A DNA stretch of 64,000 bases from Polyodon spathula (GCF_017654505.1 NC_054545.1:8383927-8447926), one strand, 5' to 3'; positions 25,316 through 36,763 are shown, numbered from the stretch's first letter. Numbers and translations: made by a program. The notes: a model not told the origin generated them from the sequence alone.

Positions 25316-25603
25316 ATTTATTATATTAGATTTATTCTTCGATGAAAGGTATATTTGTAATTGTTTTCTTTAAAGGAAAAAAAAAAATATTTAAAGAAAG
25401 TAGAAGTCACAAGTCACAATGGCAATACCGAGTTACCCTCCTATTCTAATTAATACTTGACCAATAAATAGGTCAGCAGGCCATGTAGGGATAGGTTGTA
25501 GTAACTTACAGAGGCACAACTGTTGTAGCTGTATGTCATGTTTTGAGCGTAACATGACATAATAGGTACCAGGCAGCATAATAGGTATCAAGGTCCGTAG
25601 GCA
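25313..25603. other. No recognised feature
   Basis: Unassigned AT-rich sequence. Confidence 0.5.
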
Positions 25604-25653
25604 TTATTATTATAATAATAATAATAATAAATAATAATAATAATAATAATAAT
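25604..25653. repeat. (TAA)n microsatellite, interrupted
   Basis: TAA/ATT array with one phase change near 25610 and one near 25630. Confidence 0.93.
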
Positions 25654-26501
25654 TTTTGACAGATGGAACAATATCAAGATCGGATTAGAATCAGTGGGCT
25701 TCTGAGTTATATATGCAACACATGGAATTCAAATGCCATCGCTGTAAAATACATTTCAAATTGAAATCTCACTCATTTACTGGTGCTCCAATTTGTCCAC
25801 TGGCCAGTCTCATGTCACATGTACAGATCTTTAATCTTTTTTATTGATGTGTTAACACCTTGCTCAAGAGGGATCAGGGATAAGCTTTATTTGGAAAAGC
25901 CTATAAAGGATTCAATGGCCTTAATGTTATATCTTCTATCACAAAGGTCTGACACTATAACACCAATTCGTAAGGCTGGGATTTATATCAAATCTGGTTG
26001 ATCTGAAGTTTGTTGTGGCAGGGAGTGTGAAGAATGAATCTGTATTCAGTGCACATTCCATTTCCCGATATCAGAGGTAAATGGAAAAGTGACATGAAAT
26101 GTCAACTTCTGCTCCTGGTAGAAGTGAAGAATATTTCTGTCAGACAGCTGCAAAGTAAGCTGCACTTCATAGTTGAAGTATTTTTACTTCATGTATAATT
26201 CACTTATTGCAGTAACCATCAGTCAAACACTACTTTTTGGCCATTAAAGTTTTAACAGCCTTTGTGCTTTACATTAATAATGTACTTCTTGAAAAAAAAA
26301 AAAAAAAAAAAACCTTACTGCACTTCTAAGCTCCTAAGTGATTACATGTCTTCATTTATAGTATAAAAGTACTGTATAAATCAATCTAAGATCTTCAAAT
26401 ACATATTTCTTTACCATTTAAATAGTGGTTTATTATAGCTATTGTTTTCATGTGGTTCACTACAGAGCAAAACAATAGTAATGCAAATAAAAGCAAACAC
26501 T
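25654..26501. other. No recognised feature; poly(A) at 26292-26312
   Basis: Unassigned sequence apart from a 21-base A run. Confidence 0.5.
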
Positions 26502-26502
26502 G

Positions 26503-26569
<67 letters not shown>
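26502..26569. repeat. (TAA)n microsatellite
   Basis: Uninterrupted trinucleotide array; the poly-Asn frame across it is not a gene. Confidence 0.97.
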
Positions 26570-26571
<2 letters not shown>

Positions 26572-27420
26572 CTATTGCATGTTATAATTGTAGACTAAAC
26601 AGGGCAGAAGTTGGGTACAAAGAGGCGAGCATCTCAATGATGACTATATAAAGAGATGTGTAACTGAAGATACAATGTAATAGCACTGGCAAGAAAGTGT
26701 TGTTGTAAATAATACACATTGACATCTTATAACTAAAAAAAAAAAAAAAACGAATCTCTTCCCTGAACGTGCTGAAAGTTTACAACTATCAAAATTACTC
26801 GTCGATACATTTGCATCATTCTATTTATTTTTTTCAAAGCTATTGCACACAAGACCATGGCAGAATGTCTGTCTGATTCTAGGGACTTTAAAAAATACCA
26901 TGTGTTAGCAGTCAACCGTATAGTTAATCTCCAATATCCTACCAAAGCTCCTATTATATTTCCATTGAGAAAGACCTGACGTTTTAATCAAACACTGGTT
27001 TTAATTTCAAATCCAGCAATGGGGAGCTTTGAAAACCTAAATTTAAGCTCTAATTTTTACTATGGGCTCAGATTCAGGTCTTAGCCAAGATCCTAGTCAT
27101 TCCTATGTGCCTGAGCCATATTTACTTTATTATAGCTGGTGGAAATATAAGTCCTTTTTCTTCATTTTTTCTTCTCTTGTTATTTGTCAAATGCTTTCAT
27201 TGGACTCTCTTAGTTGATCAAATGTAATCCACCTTACCTCAGCACTGTAGTCAGAGGATTTACCTAGTTATTTACCATAGATATGGGGGGGGGGTTAGCC
27301 CCAAGCTATAGCAGGGATATAAGGTTCGATTCATCATTGGTATGACAGATGCAGAACCAAAGTTATTTTAAGTTAGTCGGTGGTACTGTTGTATACTCTA
27401 CTAACTAAATCTGGAACAAT
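26570..27420. other. No recognised feature
   Basis: Unassigned sequence. A run of 9 G at about 27285-27293 is the only simple tract. Confidence 0.5.
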
Positions 27421-27470
27421 TTCAGTTCTATTGGCCCCATCCACTTTCAGTTCTATTGGCCCCATCCACT
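27421..27470. repeat. Perfect 25-bp tandem duplication
   Basis: TTCAGTTCTATTGGCCCCAT plus CCACT occurs at 27421-27445 and again, identical, at 27446-27470, so the duplication is recent. Confidence 0.97.
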
Positions 27471-28238
27471 TTCATAACAACAAACCTATACTTTTTCCCA
27501 TATGATAATTATAAATAACCATATTAAAAAAAAAAAAAAAAACCCAACAAAAAAAACCATTCGGAACTACTAAACACGCAACAGTGCTAAAAACAACATA
27601 TTTGTGAGTCAATTAAAATAAACATCAGGTTTTGGTTGCACATTGATTGTGGCAAATTAACATGTTTTTAGTTACTTTACACATACAGTACACACATCTA
27701 TTTTATACTATTAACATATAAAATGGACAGTAACATCTTCCTGGTCAAATCTTTTAGGATCAAAGTATACCTGACTAAACCTTAAAAATTCACGTCAGAA
27801 TGCATTACCATAATTTTTTTAAGCACACAGAATGGTAAGAGATGGTCTTGTAAGAAGTTACAAATTATGTAATGGTTAACCTTTATACCCCAGAATGAAA
27901 ACGTGGATATTCTTGATTAATAAAGTTTAGATTTTCATAAATAAGCATAAGTCTTGAAGACGTTGTGCTGCTTGAATTCTCATCTTTGCATAACTCTTGC
28001 ATTTTCAGTAGTGTTTATAAACAGTTATAAAATCAATATATCAGGTTTTTCTTGACTGGATTACTCCATCTGTTCCATCTGGATTAGTCCCACAAGTTAT
28101 TTTACATACCCGTAGTAACTTTCATGGCAGTGCTGTCCTATACATTATTTACCTTTTTCAAAGTTGATCTTTATGTAGCTGAGCTTTACAACAGCAATAC
28201 AATATGCAATGTTCAAACTTCTTTTAAATGTACATAAA
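27471..28238. other. No recognised feature
   Basis: AT-rich, unassigned. Confidence 0.5.
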
Positions 28239-28670
28239 GTAAAAACTAGGGGTGTGCCCAAATACAAGTATTGCCAAGCATGGTATTTGTAACATGTATG
28301 GCCATTTTTTGTTTTTTGATTTTTTTTTAGTATGAGTAATACATGGGCAAGTAAAATAAATATGTATAAAAATGTGATGAATCAGCTCCTGGATCCAAAA
28401 GGGCAGAGATGACTGTCAATCAGATCTAGAGATAGAGAACCAATCCAGAGGAGGAACCAGTCTTACAGTCTCTGACACAGTGAACTAAGCATCGTTCTAT
28501 GTTGCACGAGGGATTGAGGAGGTGTGAAGGACACAGCCTTCTAATCAGAATCAAACTCTGTTCAGATATATATTTTTGTCAAATTGATAAAGGGATTTCC
28601 TTACAATTTTTCTACAAGTATTGGTTTCCAGGTACAAGTCATGGGTTCTCTGCACACCCCTGGTAAAAAC
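28239..28670. mobile_element. Non-autonomous hAT element (MITE) with perfect target duplication
   Basis: The element spans 28247-28662 (416 bp). It begins TAGGGGTGTGC and ends GCACACCCCTG, an 11-bp inverted repeat with one mismatch at the outermost base. GTAAAAC preceded or followed in identical 8-mers, GTAAAAAC, flanks it at 28239-28246 and 28663-28670: the 8-bp duplication made by hAT transposases. The interior has no coding capacity. AAATACAAGTATTG near the left end and ACAAGTATTGGTTT near the right are subterminal repeats that could bind transposase. Confidence 0.92.
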
Positions 28671-29559
28671 AAGATTCTGGTTCTGGTTGCAAAACTGACA
28701 GTAATGATAAACAAAAGCAAGAGAGCACATCTACTTTCCCCAGGAGCTAATTAAAAACCTTTCTGGTTAGGAATCACTGATTCACATGGCTGGCTGACAT
28801 TCCCCAAATGCCAAGGGTTAATAAGCATGCAATGTTGTGGGTTGACACATACTTTAGTTCTGATGTTGTGCCATTCCCTGTGCAACAAAAGGTTGACAGT
28901 TGAATTACCAGATTATCAATAGTATCTAACTGTTTACTAGTTTGTTGTTGTAAACAACTGTCCTCTTGGGATGTAGAGCTTAGATTATCAATGTTGGTTT
29001 ACTTTCACATCAGCCTGAATCATACAATAGTTGCCCACCCTATGGTTTTGCCATTGGGGAGGAAATGTCTTAGCCACATCTGAATTCTTCGATGGGTAGC
29101 ATTGAACAGTATTTCCTTTGTAGTCACATCAAACAACAAGAGAAATGATTTGCCAGTGTAATACCATGTATTCACTCTGGATGCTTAGGACACTGAAGTG
29201 ATACAATATTAGTTATGGCATCTAGACAGCAAGAAAGAGCTGAGCCTTGGTGCATGGCATTCAATCTTGTTTTTTAAATGTTTTTTCCAGAAACTGAGGT
29301 GATCTACAGATGTGAAATGGAGTCAGCAATAGAGCAGTGAAAACCATAGTTTTGAGGTGTTTCATGTTTAGCAAGTGTTATGGAATATTCATGGTAGAGA
29401 AAGCAGATGATACTTTGATCTTAAAAACAACATTCAAACTTTGTTATGTACTGTCACTATATATTTATGTGAGTAACCCATAAAATCCAGATACAATAAT
29501 GCAATTCCTATACTGTCAAGCAGTATTGAGGGTTAAATAATTGCTTTCATAAATACAAG
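28671..29559. other. No recognised feature
   Basis: Unassigned sequence without coding signatures. Confidence 0.5.
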
Positions 29560-29561
29560 AG

Positions 29562-29607
<46 letters not shown>

Positions 29608-29609
29608 CT
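29560..29609. repeat. (TA)n inside a perfect palindrome
   Basis: The TA array is bounded by AGCAA on the left and TTGCT on the right, so the whole block reads the same on both strands. Confidence 0.9.
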
Positions 29610-30637
29610 AAAGTAAATAAATAAATCAATGGCAAACAAATAAATACCTCTGAGCTCCATGAACTCACACTGTAAAATAATTTTAATTGAATGCCCTATA
29701 TTTGATTTCCTAATTTAGTTCCTGCCAGCAACAGTAAGTTAAGTTACAACATTTCTCTTGAGTTCCCAAAAGAATTGTGCTTAAAGAACTGGACCCATGC
29801 TTTCATTAAAGACAACAATTAAATGATAGGCAGAAGGTTATAATAAAATGGTATATAAACGTACACGAAAAAACATGATTCAATACTTCATACATATCAC
29901 TAATCAATACATAAAACACACTTCTAGTATGGTATAGAAAAATGGTTACCTAAGGAGTTTTTTGCAATATAAAAAATAATCAAATTTTTTCAAACATCAT
30001 AGAAAAGTAGGCAAGCAGTAACAAAAACAAAGAATATGTAATCTTAAGCTACTTATCCTTTAAATAGACTGCAACCCTATCCTTAAAACTTTGATTGATT
30101 TTAGAAATTCAAAATAACGCTGGTCAGAATGCAGGGCTGTAAAGTTTGAGTGAATCATTTAGCTTGATAAATTCAGCTTTTAGATATGAAAGCCTTTGTT
30201 GGTGAAACCAGAATGGTTTATATAACGTGTTAATGTGTTTAATAAAAAGTATTCAAATGACTTGCTTTTACATAATGTCAGACAATATGTGAATAATTCT
30301 CTTCTCTTAGTGTCTTTCCATGCAATGTAATATTTTTAATATGTGCAATGATAGAATACATGAACCATAGGTCATTTCCACTATGCTAATTGAAATAATT
30401 CACAGTGGGATTTTTTGCTATCGTATTCATTGCATATTAAGCGTATCAGTGATATAATTTAACCTGTCGAGTAACAGAAATGGTTAATGACTCAAAATGA
30501 ATAAAATGGGGTCTGAGTGTCTTGAACTAAACACTAAGCTGTAAAGTTACTGCTCCATCATGGGAAACCAGATATAAACTCTTTGCATTTGGGCTGCATC
30601 CATTTCTGTATGTACAGCACATATCAGAATCAACCAA
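29610..30637. other. No recognised feature
   Basis: AT-rich, unassigned. Confidence 0.5.
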
Positions 30638-30780
30638 TCAAACAATCAATCAATCTTTATTTTATATAGCAGCTTTCATAGTGGATCACCATCACAAAGC
30701 ACTTTACAATATAATGCTTTAAATACAGAGAAATGCATAATACATGATATACAGTAAAAAAAAAAAAAAAAAAAAAAAAA
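30638..30780 (-). mobile_element. LINE 3'-UTR copy, heavily truncated
   Basis: CAATCTTTATTTTATATAGC followed by AGCTTTCATAGTGGATCACC and AAAGCACTTTACAA matches the 3' UTR of the LINE at 3.4 kb. On the minus strand it ends in short ATTG repeats (CAATCAATCAAT at the left on the plus strand), a 3'-terminal simple repeat. It is cut off at a 25-base A run (30756-30780). Confidence 0.8.
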
Positions 30781-32052
30781 CAGTAAGCAACTGGCTGGGG
30801 CTTTTGATTCACCAACCCATGTATTTTAATAGATGCTGATAAAAAATAAGGCTTATAGGTTGCAACCTACACATCTCCTTGCGTGAGACATGAAGGGAAG
30901 AGTCCTCTAGTGTTAATGGCTGTGTCACACTGTTAATAGTCATCAAAGCTCATTCTTCCTATACCAATCTATAACCACTGCAAAATATGGTTCAGTACTT
31001 CTCAAAAACTTTTTTTAACTCACTTACTACAGATCAATACCTTTAAGCTATTAATAAGATTTTGTTGCAGTAGATTTTTATGGTTGGAAATTATATAAAA
31101 TAAAATAAAAATCTCTAACTACACTGTAATAACATACCAATTACAGTACACATACTGTATTTACAAATGTGGTTATTGGTTTTACAACGTCATTGTATGT
31201 AAACACAAATAGAATTACACTGTAATTACAAAGTAGTTATACACTTAATAGTTTAAAAACATACTTAGACACTCAAATATCTGACTTATTGTATGAAATA
31301 CAATATCACCAACACAACAAGAGGGTATTTTTAAATGAATAATACATTAATTTATGAAATACTTTTTACTAACTTATTACTGCACAAACATGTTAGCCCC
31401 AGAGATTTGTGTAAATGGCTTTTTAACAGTTAAAAGTAACTAGACAAAAACTGTGCTTATGTTCTGAACGACTTAAATATACTGGATTTTGATGTTTCTT
31501 CCAATTCCATTAATCCTCTTCTCTAGAGTAATATCTTTGAGAATTTGAACATTTGCCCAGCAAAAGACAATCTTCTTGTGACCTTGTTGGTAAATTGCTT
31601 TACTGCAATATTACTTCACTAAGCTGATGTTTTTTTTTTTTTTTTTTTTTTAAGGGAAATGCATATGCAATTTAATATGTACATAGGCCCAGTGCAATCA
31701 TTAGAATTTTTTATTTTTTAATAGCTTCATAATGTTTTGTAAAGGTTCTGACATTTGTACAATTAATGTTGACATCCCAAGGTTATGGTGTTAGAAGTAC
31801 TGTTTGCTACCATCTCATGCATTTGTCATCCCCCCAAGATTTAAAATATATGGATAGTTAAACTAACTCCTACACAAATGAGACTGACTTTATTCAGTCA
31901 TGTTTAATCGTCACAGCCCATAAAATAACACATCTCTTGTGTTCAACTCCCAGCCTTGGACACTGAAAAAAGACCCAAGCTTCTAAAATGCACAAGCTTC
32001 TATAGCCGGGAGAACATATATGGAATTCTTCCTTCTATATATTTGATTTTCC
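30781..32052. other. No recognised gene; poly(T) at 31630-31651
   Basis: AT-rich, unassigned except for a 22-base T run. Confidence 0.5.
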
Positions 32053-32122
32053 TTCCTATATATATATATATATATAATTATATATTATTATATATATAAT
32101 ATATATATATATTATATTATAA
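32053..32122. repeat. Imperfect TA-rich array
   Basis: TATA/ATTA low-complexity sequence adjoining the CpG-rich block that follows. Confidence 0.9.
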
Positions 32123-32480
32123 AGGGTGAACCCAGTAGGGTGTCTATACTTGTATCTATTTTGCCTTTTACGGCGGAAATATACCCAGGTCGTAAGTCTT
32201 GAAGTCTCCCTTTGCCGGGGTCAATTGGGAAGTTTCGCTAAGGGCTTCTGGGCGAATTCCAAAGTTACCACTTTTGTTCACCACTCGCCCGTGTTCAATC
32301 GTGTGAATCTAGATTGGCCCAGAACTCGAAAAAGATGACGGAGCGAAACCCATTTTTTCTACAGTTTTCACTAAATTTTCGGGGTTAGCCCGGGAGTCTA
32401 GTTTCTTCCAAAGCTTCAGCATCGATGCTGGGCCTATCTAGTTTTGCCTATGCTAATTATTTTGTCTAGTTTTGCATTTC
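32123..32480 (-). mobile_element. CpG-rich leader/gag-start remnant of an LTR retrotransposon
   Basis: This block has far more CpG than the rest of the window and continues, on the minus strand, from an LTR end and primer-binding-like site at 32.5-32.66 kb. Reading that way there is a leader, then ATGGGTTTCGCTCCG at about 32359 starting a frame MGFAPSSFSSSGPI, a TAG, and a further open frame (VVNKSGNFGIRPEALSETSQ) to a TAA near 32166. Position just downstream of the LTR suggests a degenerate gag start, but no gag motif is identifiable. The 70-codon plus-strand frame at 32126-32338 is the alternative reading and is also unrecognised. The block stops at a TA-rich array. Confidence 0.4.
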
Positions 32481-33000
32481 TACACTCTCCCTTGCCATCT
32501 TCCAAGTGCTTGCCGGCATACCTGCCTCGCCTCCTCTTCTGAGAAAAAAGTATCCACTGCGAGCCTGGTTTGCAGCGGCAGTGCAGAAAAGGCAGGACAC
32601 CAGAGCTGGTTTTAAAAGCCGTTAAAACCACTTTTTTTTATTAACTCCCAAAAAGTTAAAAGTAAAAAATTGCTCAATACAAGCAGGCAAACTCGCCACA
32701 CACACACACACACACAACAGAGAGAAATAATATATTAATTGTTTGTGTTCAAATCTTCTTTTGTTTCATCTTCATTAAAAGGTAGTTAAGATTGTAACAG
32801 GATCTGCCTGCACGTATGGAGGAGCAAGACTTTTTGACTTTTTACTTTTTGGGAGAGAGAGCTAATAAAAACCATTATTAAAACCAGCCCTGGTGTTCTG
32901 CCTTTTCTGCACCACTGCTGGAAACCCAGATCAGAGTCACTACATTGTTGTCAGAAGTGGTGGCGAGGCAGGTACCCCGGCATGCACTTGGCAGCAATGG
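32481..33000. repeat. Long inverted repeat made of two outward-facing LTR ends
   Basis: About 32507-32670 and about 32837-32993 are imperfect inverted copies. The plus-oriented right arm reads TACTTTTTGGGAG, AAAACCAGCCCTGGTGTTCT, GCCTTTTCTGCAC, then TTGTTGTCAGAAGTGG and GTACCCCGGCATGCACTTGG. The left arm has the same words reversed (CCAAGTGCTTGCCGGCATAC ... ACACCAGAGCTGGTTTTAAA). AATAAA-type signals upstream of each arm and the TGTCAGAAGTGG motif, which resembles primer-binding regions of vertebrate Ty3/gypsy elements, mark these as LTR 3' ends plus leader. The central 165 bp includes a short (CA) tract at 32697-32716. Two LTR ends facing outward is not a normal insertion. Confidence 0.7.
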
Positions 33001-33139
33001 GAATCATTCCACGATCAATTCCACCTGTTTTGTCCAGGTAATTTTTTAGGTATATGTAATGTGTATTATAATGTTAGTACTATGTATATTATAACTGGTT
33101 ACAAGAGTTTGAAAGCTCCTAGATATTGTGACGATCTTG
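33001..33139. other. Unassigned spacer
   Basis: AT-rich sequence between the first LTR inverted repeat and the next GC-rich block. Confidence 0.4.
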
Positions 33140-33450
33140 GTTAAGGCAGGCAGCCATATCACACAGAGTGAGGCAATCCACACACAGGCGGAGGGCAGGC
33201 ACGAACCCGGGGCCTCTCAAACTGAAGCATAGCGCCAATACTGCTGTACAAAAGAGCCAGCTGCTTTGCAACGAGCACATATCGGGCTTATGTCTCTGTG
33301 TGTGATTACGTCACCTACCAGCCCTGCTGCTGCCTTCCCCCATGCACGCTACACTCTCCCCTGCCAGCCTCAAGTCCGCCCCAGACTTGATCACCAGGCT
33401 ACAGTCCGATGAATGCGTGCCGGGGTACCTACACCCACCACTGCCACCAG
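33140..33450 (-). mobile_element. GC-rich retroelement leader with tRNA-like boxes
   Basis: On the minus strand this follows the end of the LTR-like arm at 33451. It carries GTGGCAGTGGTGGG and then GTACCCCGGCACGCATT, closely matching the words after the LTR at 32.95 kb, so it looks like the leader of a related element. Further along, TGGCTCTTTTGTACAGCAG and CCCGGGTTCGTGCC (minus strand, about 33264-33197) resemble pol III A and B boxes at near-tRNA spacing. That leaves a tRNA-derived SINE as an alternative or nested explanation. No protein frame is recognisable. Confidence 0.45.
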
Positions 33451-33773
33451 TGTGGCGGGTTCAAGAAGGACTAAATGCAAGGTTTCAAGGCTAAATTTTT
33501 TATTTGCTTTTGCTTCAATTATTGCTTAACAACGCTGCTGTCAGCCACATCTCACGCTTCTACTAGTTGTACTGAAAGGAGAACAGAACAAAGAAAAGGA
33601 GCTAGAGAGAGGAAAGAGCTAGAGAGAAAAAGAGTTAAAGAGAAGAAAGAGCCGACTAGTAGAAGCATGAGCTGTGGCTGACAGCAGCGTTGTTAAGCAA
33701 TAATTGAAGCTAAAACAAATAAAAAATTTAGCCTTGAAACCTTGCCTTGCATCCTTCTTGTCACCGCCACACA
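33451..33773. repeat. 323-bp fold-back (inverted repeat) of LTR-like sequence
   Basis: GTGTGGCGG...AAGAAGG, then ATGCAAGGTTTCAAGGCTAA and AATTATTGCTTAACAACGCT, run from 33451 to about 33570. They recur in reverse from about 33655 to 33773, ending CCTTCTTGTCACCGCCACAC. Arms are about 115 bp with few mismatches around a purine-rich loop of about 85 bp (GAGAGAGGAAAGAGC-like). Read outward each arm contains AAATAAAAAATTTAGCC, a polyadenylation-like signal, then ends in CCGCCACA, as an LTR end would. The 68-codon frame at 33475-33681 is accidental. Confidence 0.8.
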
Positions 33774-34599
33774 TGGCTGCTTGTAAAACAATGTATTGGT
33801 GTTTAATTACAGTCTATCACAATGGTCTGCATAATGCATGAACCACCACAATGTATTATCTCCAAAATCATCAATGTCAGTCATGGTGGCAGCTCCAATT
33901 TTGTGTTCACAATCCCAATAGAGATAAGGAAAATAAAGGGACATACATAAAGCAAGTCTCTGCAATCAACTTTAAAAACGTTATCTGTTTGGCCTTTAAT
34001 TTGTTGTATGACCCTTTCCTATAATTATCTGACACCTAGTTAGAAATAGTCTAGTAGAAATAGAAATAGTTTCTTTGATGCACTGCAAGGATTTCCTTTT
34101 ATAATTACACATTGGTGAATTAGCACATTATCACATTACCTTATTTTTTCTGACATACTCTTATTACAATATTTATGCAACATGAGTCATTTTAGTGCTT
34201 CTAAAACACGTCAGATAAATTAGAGATTTTAACATACAATTAGCTTTTTTTTTTAACTGGGCAATCTCTCCAGGTAGATTTTTCTTGAATTCACCATTAT
34301 GTGCACCTTTACAACACCTGGTGCAAACAATGTCAGCCACGGTAAAAAAATAAATAAATAAAATTGTCTAGGAAAACAAAAATAAAAACATGCATCACTG
34401 GTGTGTATCAGGATCATACCCCAATCAACCCCAAGCTGCTCTTGTCTATATGACTGCTCTAGTCTATTAACTTTAGGAATACATAGGGCTTTTGGACAGT
34501 AACAAAATATTCATTGAAAACTAGCCCGCAGAAATGATTAACTTTTCATATTATTATTAGGTATCAAATAAGTTTTAAATCAGTGATGTACATCCTAAG
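33774..34599. other. No recognised feature
   Basis: AT-rich, unassigned. Confidence 0.5.
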
Positions 34600-34830
34600 C
34601 TTGTTGCCTTCAGTGATTATTTTTCTTTTTGAAATCCCTTTATCTTTGTTTTATTTCATGAGCCAAGCGCAGTATAAGTAGCTGAAGGCTGACTGATGTC
34701 ACGTCTGAGGAAGACCTTCTGTTATCTATACGTGCCATTCTGTTGTCTGCAGCTAATTAAACTTGAACTGGGAGCTTTATTAGCTTGCCGTGGGGGATAA
34801 AAGCCGGTTTAAAATGAGCAAAGAGGCATA
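34600..34830. other. Candidate conserved non-coding element
   Basis: Higher-complexity block with clustered factor-like words: CTGATGTCACGTCTGAGG (CRE-like), GCAGCTAATTAAACTTG (homeodomain) and GCTTTATTAGC. No open frame. The regulatory role is inferred from texture only. Confidence 0.2.
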
Positions 34831-35463
34831 GATCACTATAAAACAAACTGTTGAAACAGCACAAAGAGATATCCGACATTTTGTTGTTGTTTGCTGTAGG
34901 TGTTACAAACACAATTGAACACAATCATAACACTAAAATAAGGAATGATATACTCCCTGTACATATCCATAAGAAACATGGACCATCAAAACCTTGCAGC
35001 TGTTTGTTGTCCAGCCACTTTTGAGAATTTGTATATCTATAAATGGTAAATAAAACTCACTGGGTAAATGTCCAAAGCGATTTACTCCAATTTGTGATTA
35101 GCACATTAGAAATGTTTATTTATTTATTTATTTATTAATAGCAAACGTGTCACAGTCCACTTTACACAGTTATCAATGAAATCTTTGTTCAGCAAGTCAA
35201 AAAGTTATATGGGCAATTAGTAGACTTAACAGGTAACAATACAGTGTAAAATAATGTTTCGTGTTCGCAAGCCTCTTTATTTTACTGCGAAACTTAAGCT
35301 TTGCTAGCTTATAAACACATTGTGTTCAAATGTTGATTAAAAAATGGTCATGCTTTTGCATGTAATCACAGATTTATGTTAAAACAAAATCAGTTGTTGC
35401 AGCTAAGGTAAATCTAATCCATTAATACAAAGCTGAATTCAATTTGGTGTTAAGAGATTATAC
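34831..35463. other. No recognised feature
   Basis: AT-rich; a short TTTA array lies at about 35117-35138. Confidence 0.5.
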
Positions 35464-35950
<487 letters not shown>

Positions 35951-36026
35951 CACAATTGTTTCTAATACCATTCATCATTTTGTTAATTAGATTTTTTTTA
36001 CCCAGTACTATTCTCTATTTCTGAAT

Positions 36027-36027
<1 letters not shown>

Positions 36028-36073
<46 letters not shown>

Positions 36074-36090
36074 TAATAATAATAATAATA
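36028..36090. repeat. (TAA)n microsatellite
   Basis: Near-perfect array with one phase change; it is the insertion target of the MITE that follows. Confidence 0.96.
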
Positions 36091-36763
36091 CAGTGCACTC
36101 TGTTTATAAGAATCACATCTGTCCTGGATGATTTGTGTCTTTTAAGCAGTTGATTCTTAAAAGCACACCAATATGATTAGCAAAAGCGGGCCTCCGCGCA
36201 TCAGCAGTTTAAATACAGCATACAAATGTCAATGGTGCTCAGTCACTGAGGACAATACATCAAACAAGTACTCGTAGATAAGCAATTTGTTATATGATCA
36301 CGATTATGTTTACTCAAGGCTGCAGAATTTTATTTTACTACAGCATACTTGAGAAGCGATCATTTCGTGAGGGTGCCTAGTTTAACTGCAGTGCGGTGCA
36401 GCTCCTTTTTTTTCCTGCCACGTTGACACACATAAACTGCTTGACTTGCTTTTTTTCTCCTGGGAGTTGCTGCGGACCAGGGATTATACTGTATACACTC
36501 TATGTACGTGACTAATCAAGCAAGATGAGATCAAATTCAAATTTAAAAACAACTTTATTGGCTGTACACGTCTTTGCACTTGATCAAGTGTCGTATTACA
36601 TGTAGTCAGTTTGCCCCAAAATGATTCTTATAAGCGGATTGCTTGATTCTTATAAGGAGATTATTTTACATTGGTTGGTATAGGAATGATTTTGTTCCAG
36701 TGGTTTTGATTACTATTATCAGTTGATTCTAATATAAGTGATTCTTATTAACGGAGTGCACTG
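36091..36763. mobile_element. pogo/Tigger-type MITE, 673 bp
   Basis: The left end CAGTGCACTCTGTTTATAAG (36091 on) and the right end CTTATTAACGGAGTGCACTG (to 36763) form an inverted repeat of about 26 bp with two mismatches. TA precedes the left end; CA follows the right end, one change from the expected TA duplication. Subterminal TGATTCTTATAA-type words recur near 36142, 36621, 36650, 36721 and 36739 and could be binding sites. There is no transposase. The CAGT...ACTG ends and TA target fit pogo/Tigger MITEs; that assignment is from family knowledge. Confidence 0.85.

Noticed and set aside
26442..26651. Poly-Asn open frame
   Set aside because: Translation of the (TAA)n array with short unrelated flanks.
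33475..33681. 68-codon frame ending in a charged Arg/Lys/Glu stretch
   Set aside because: Lies across the arm and loop of the fold-back; the charged part is the purine-rich loop.
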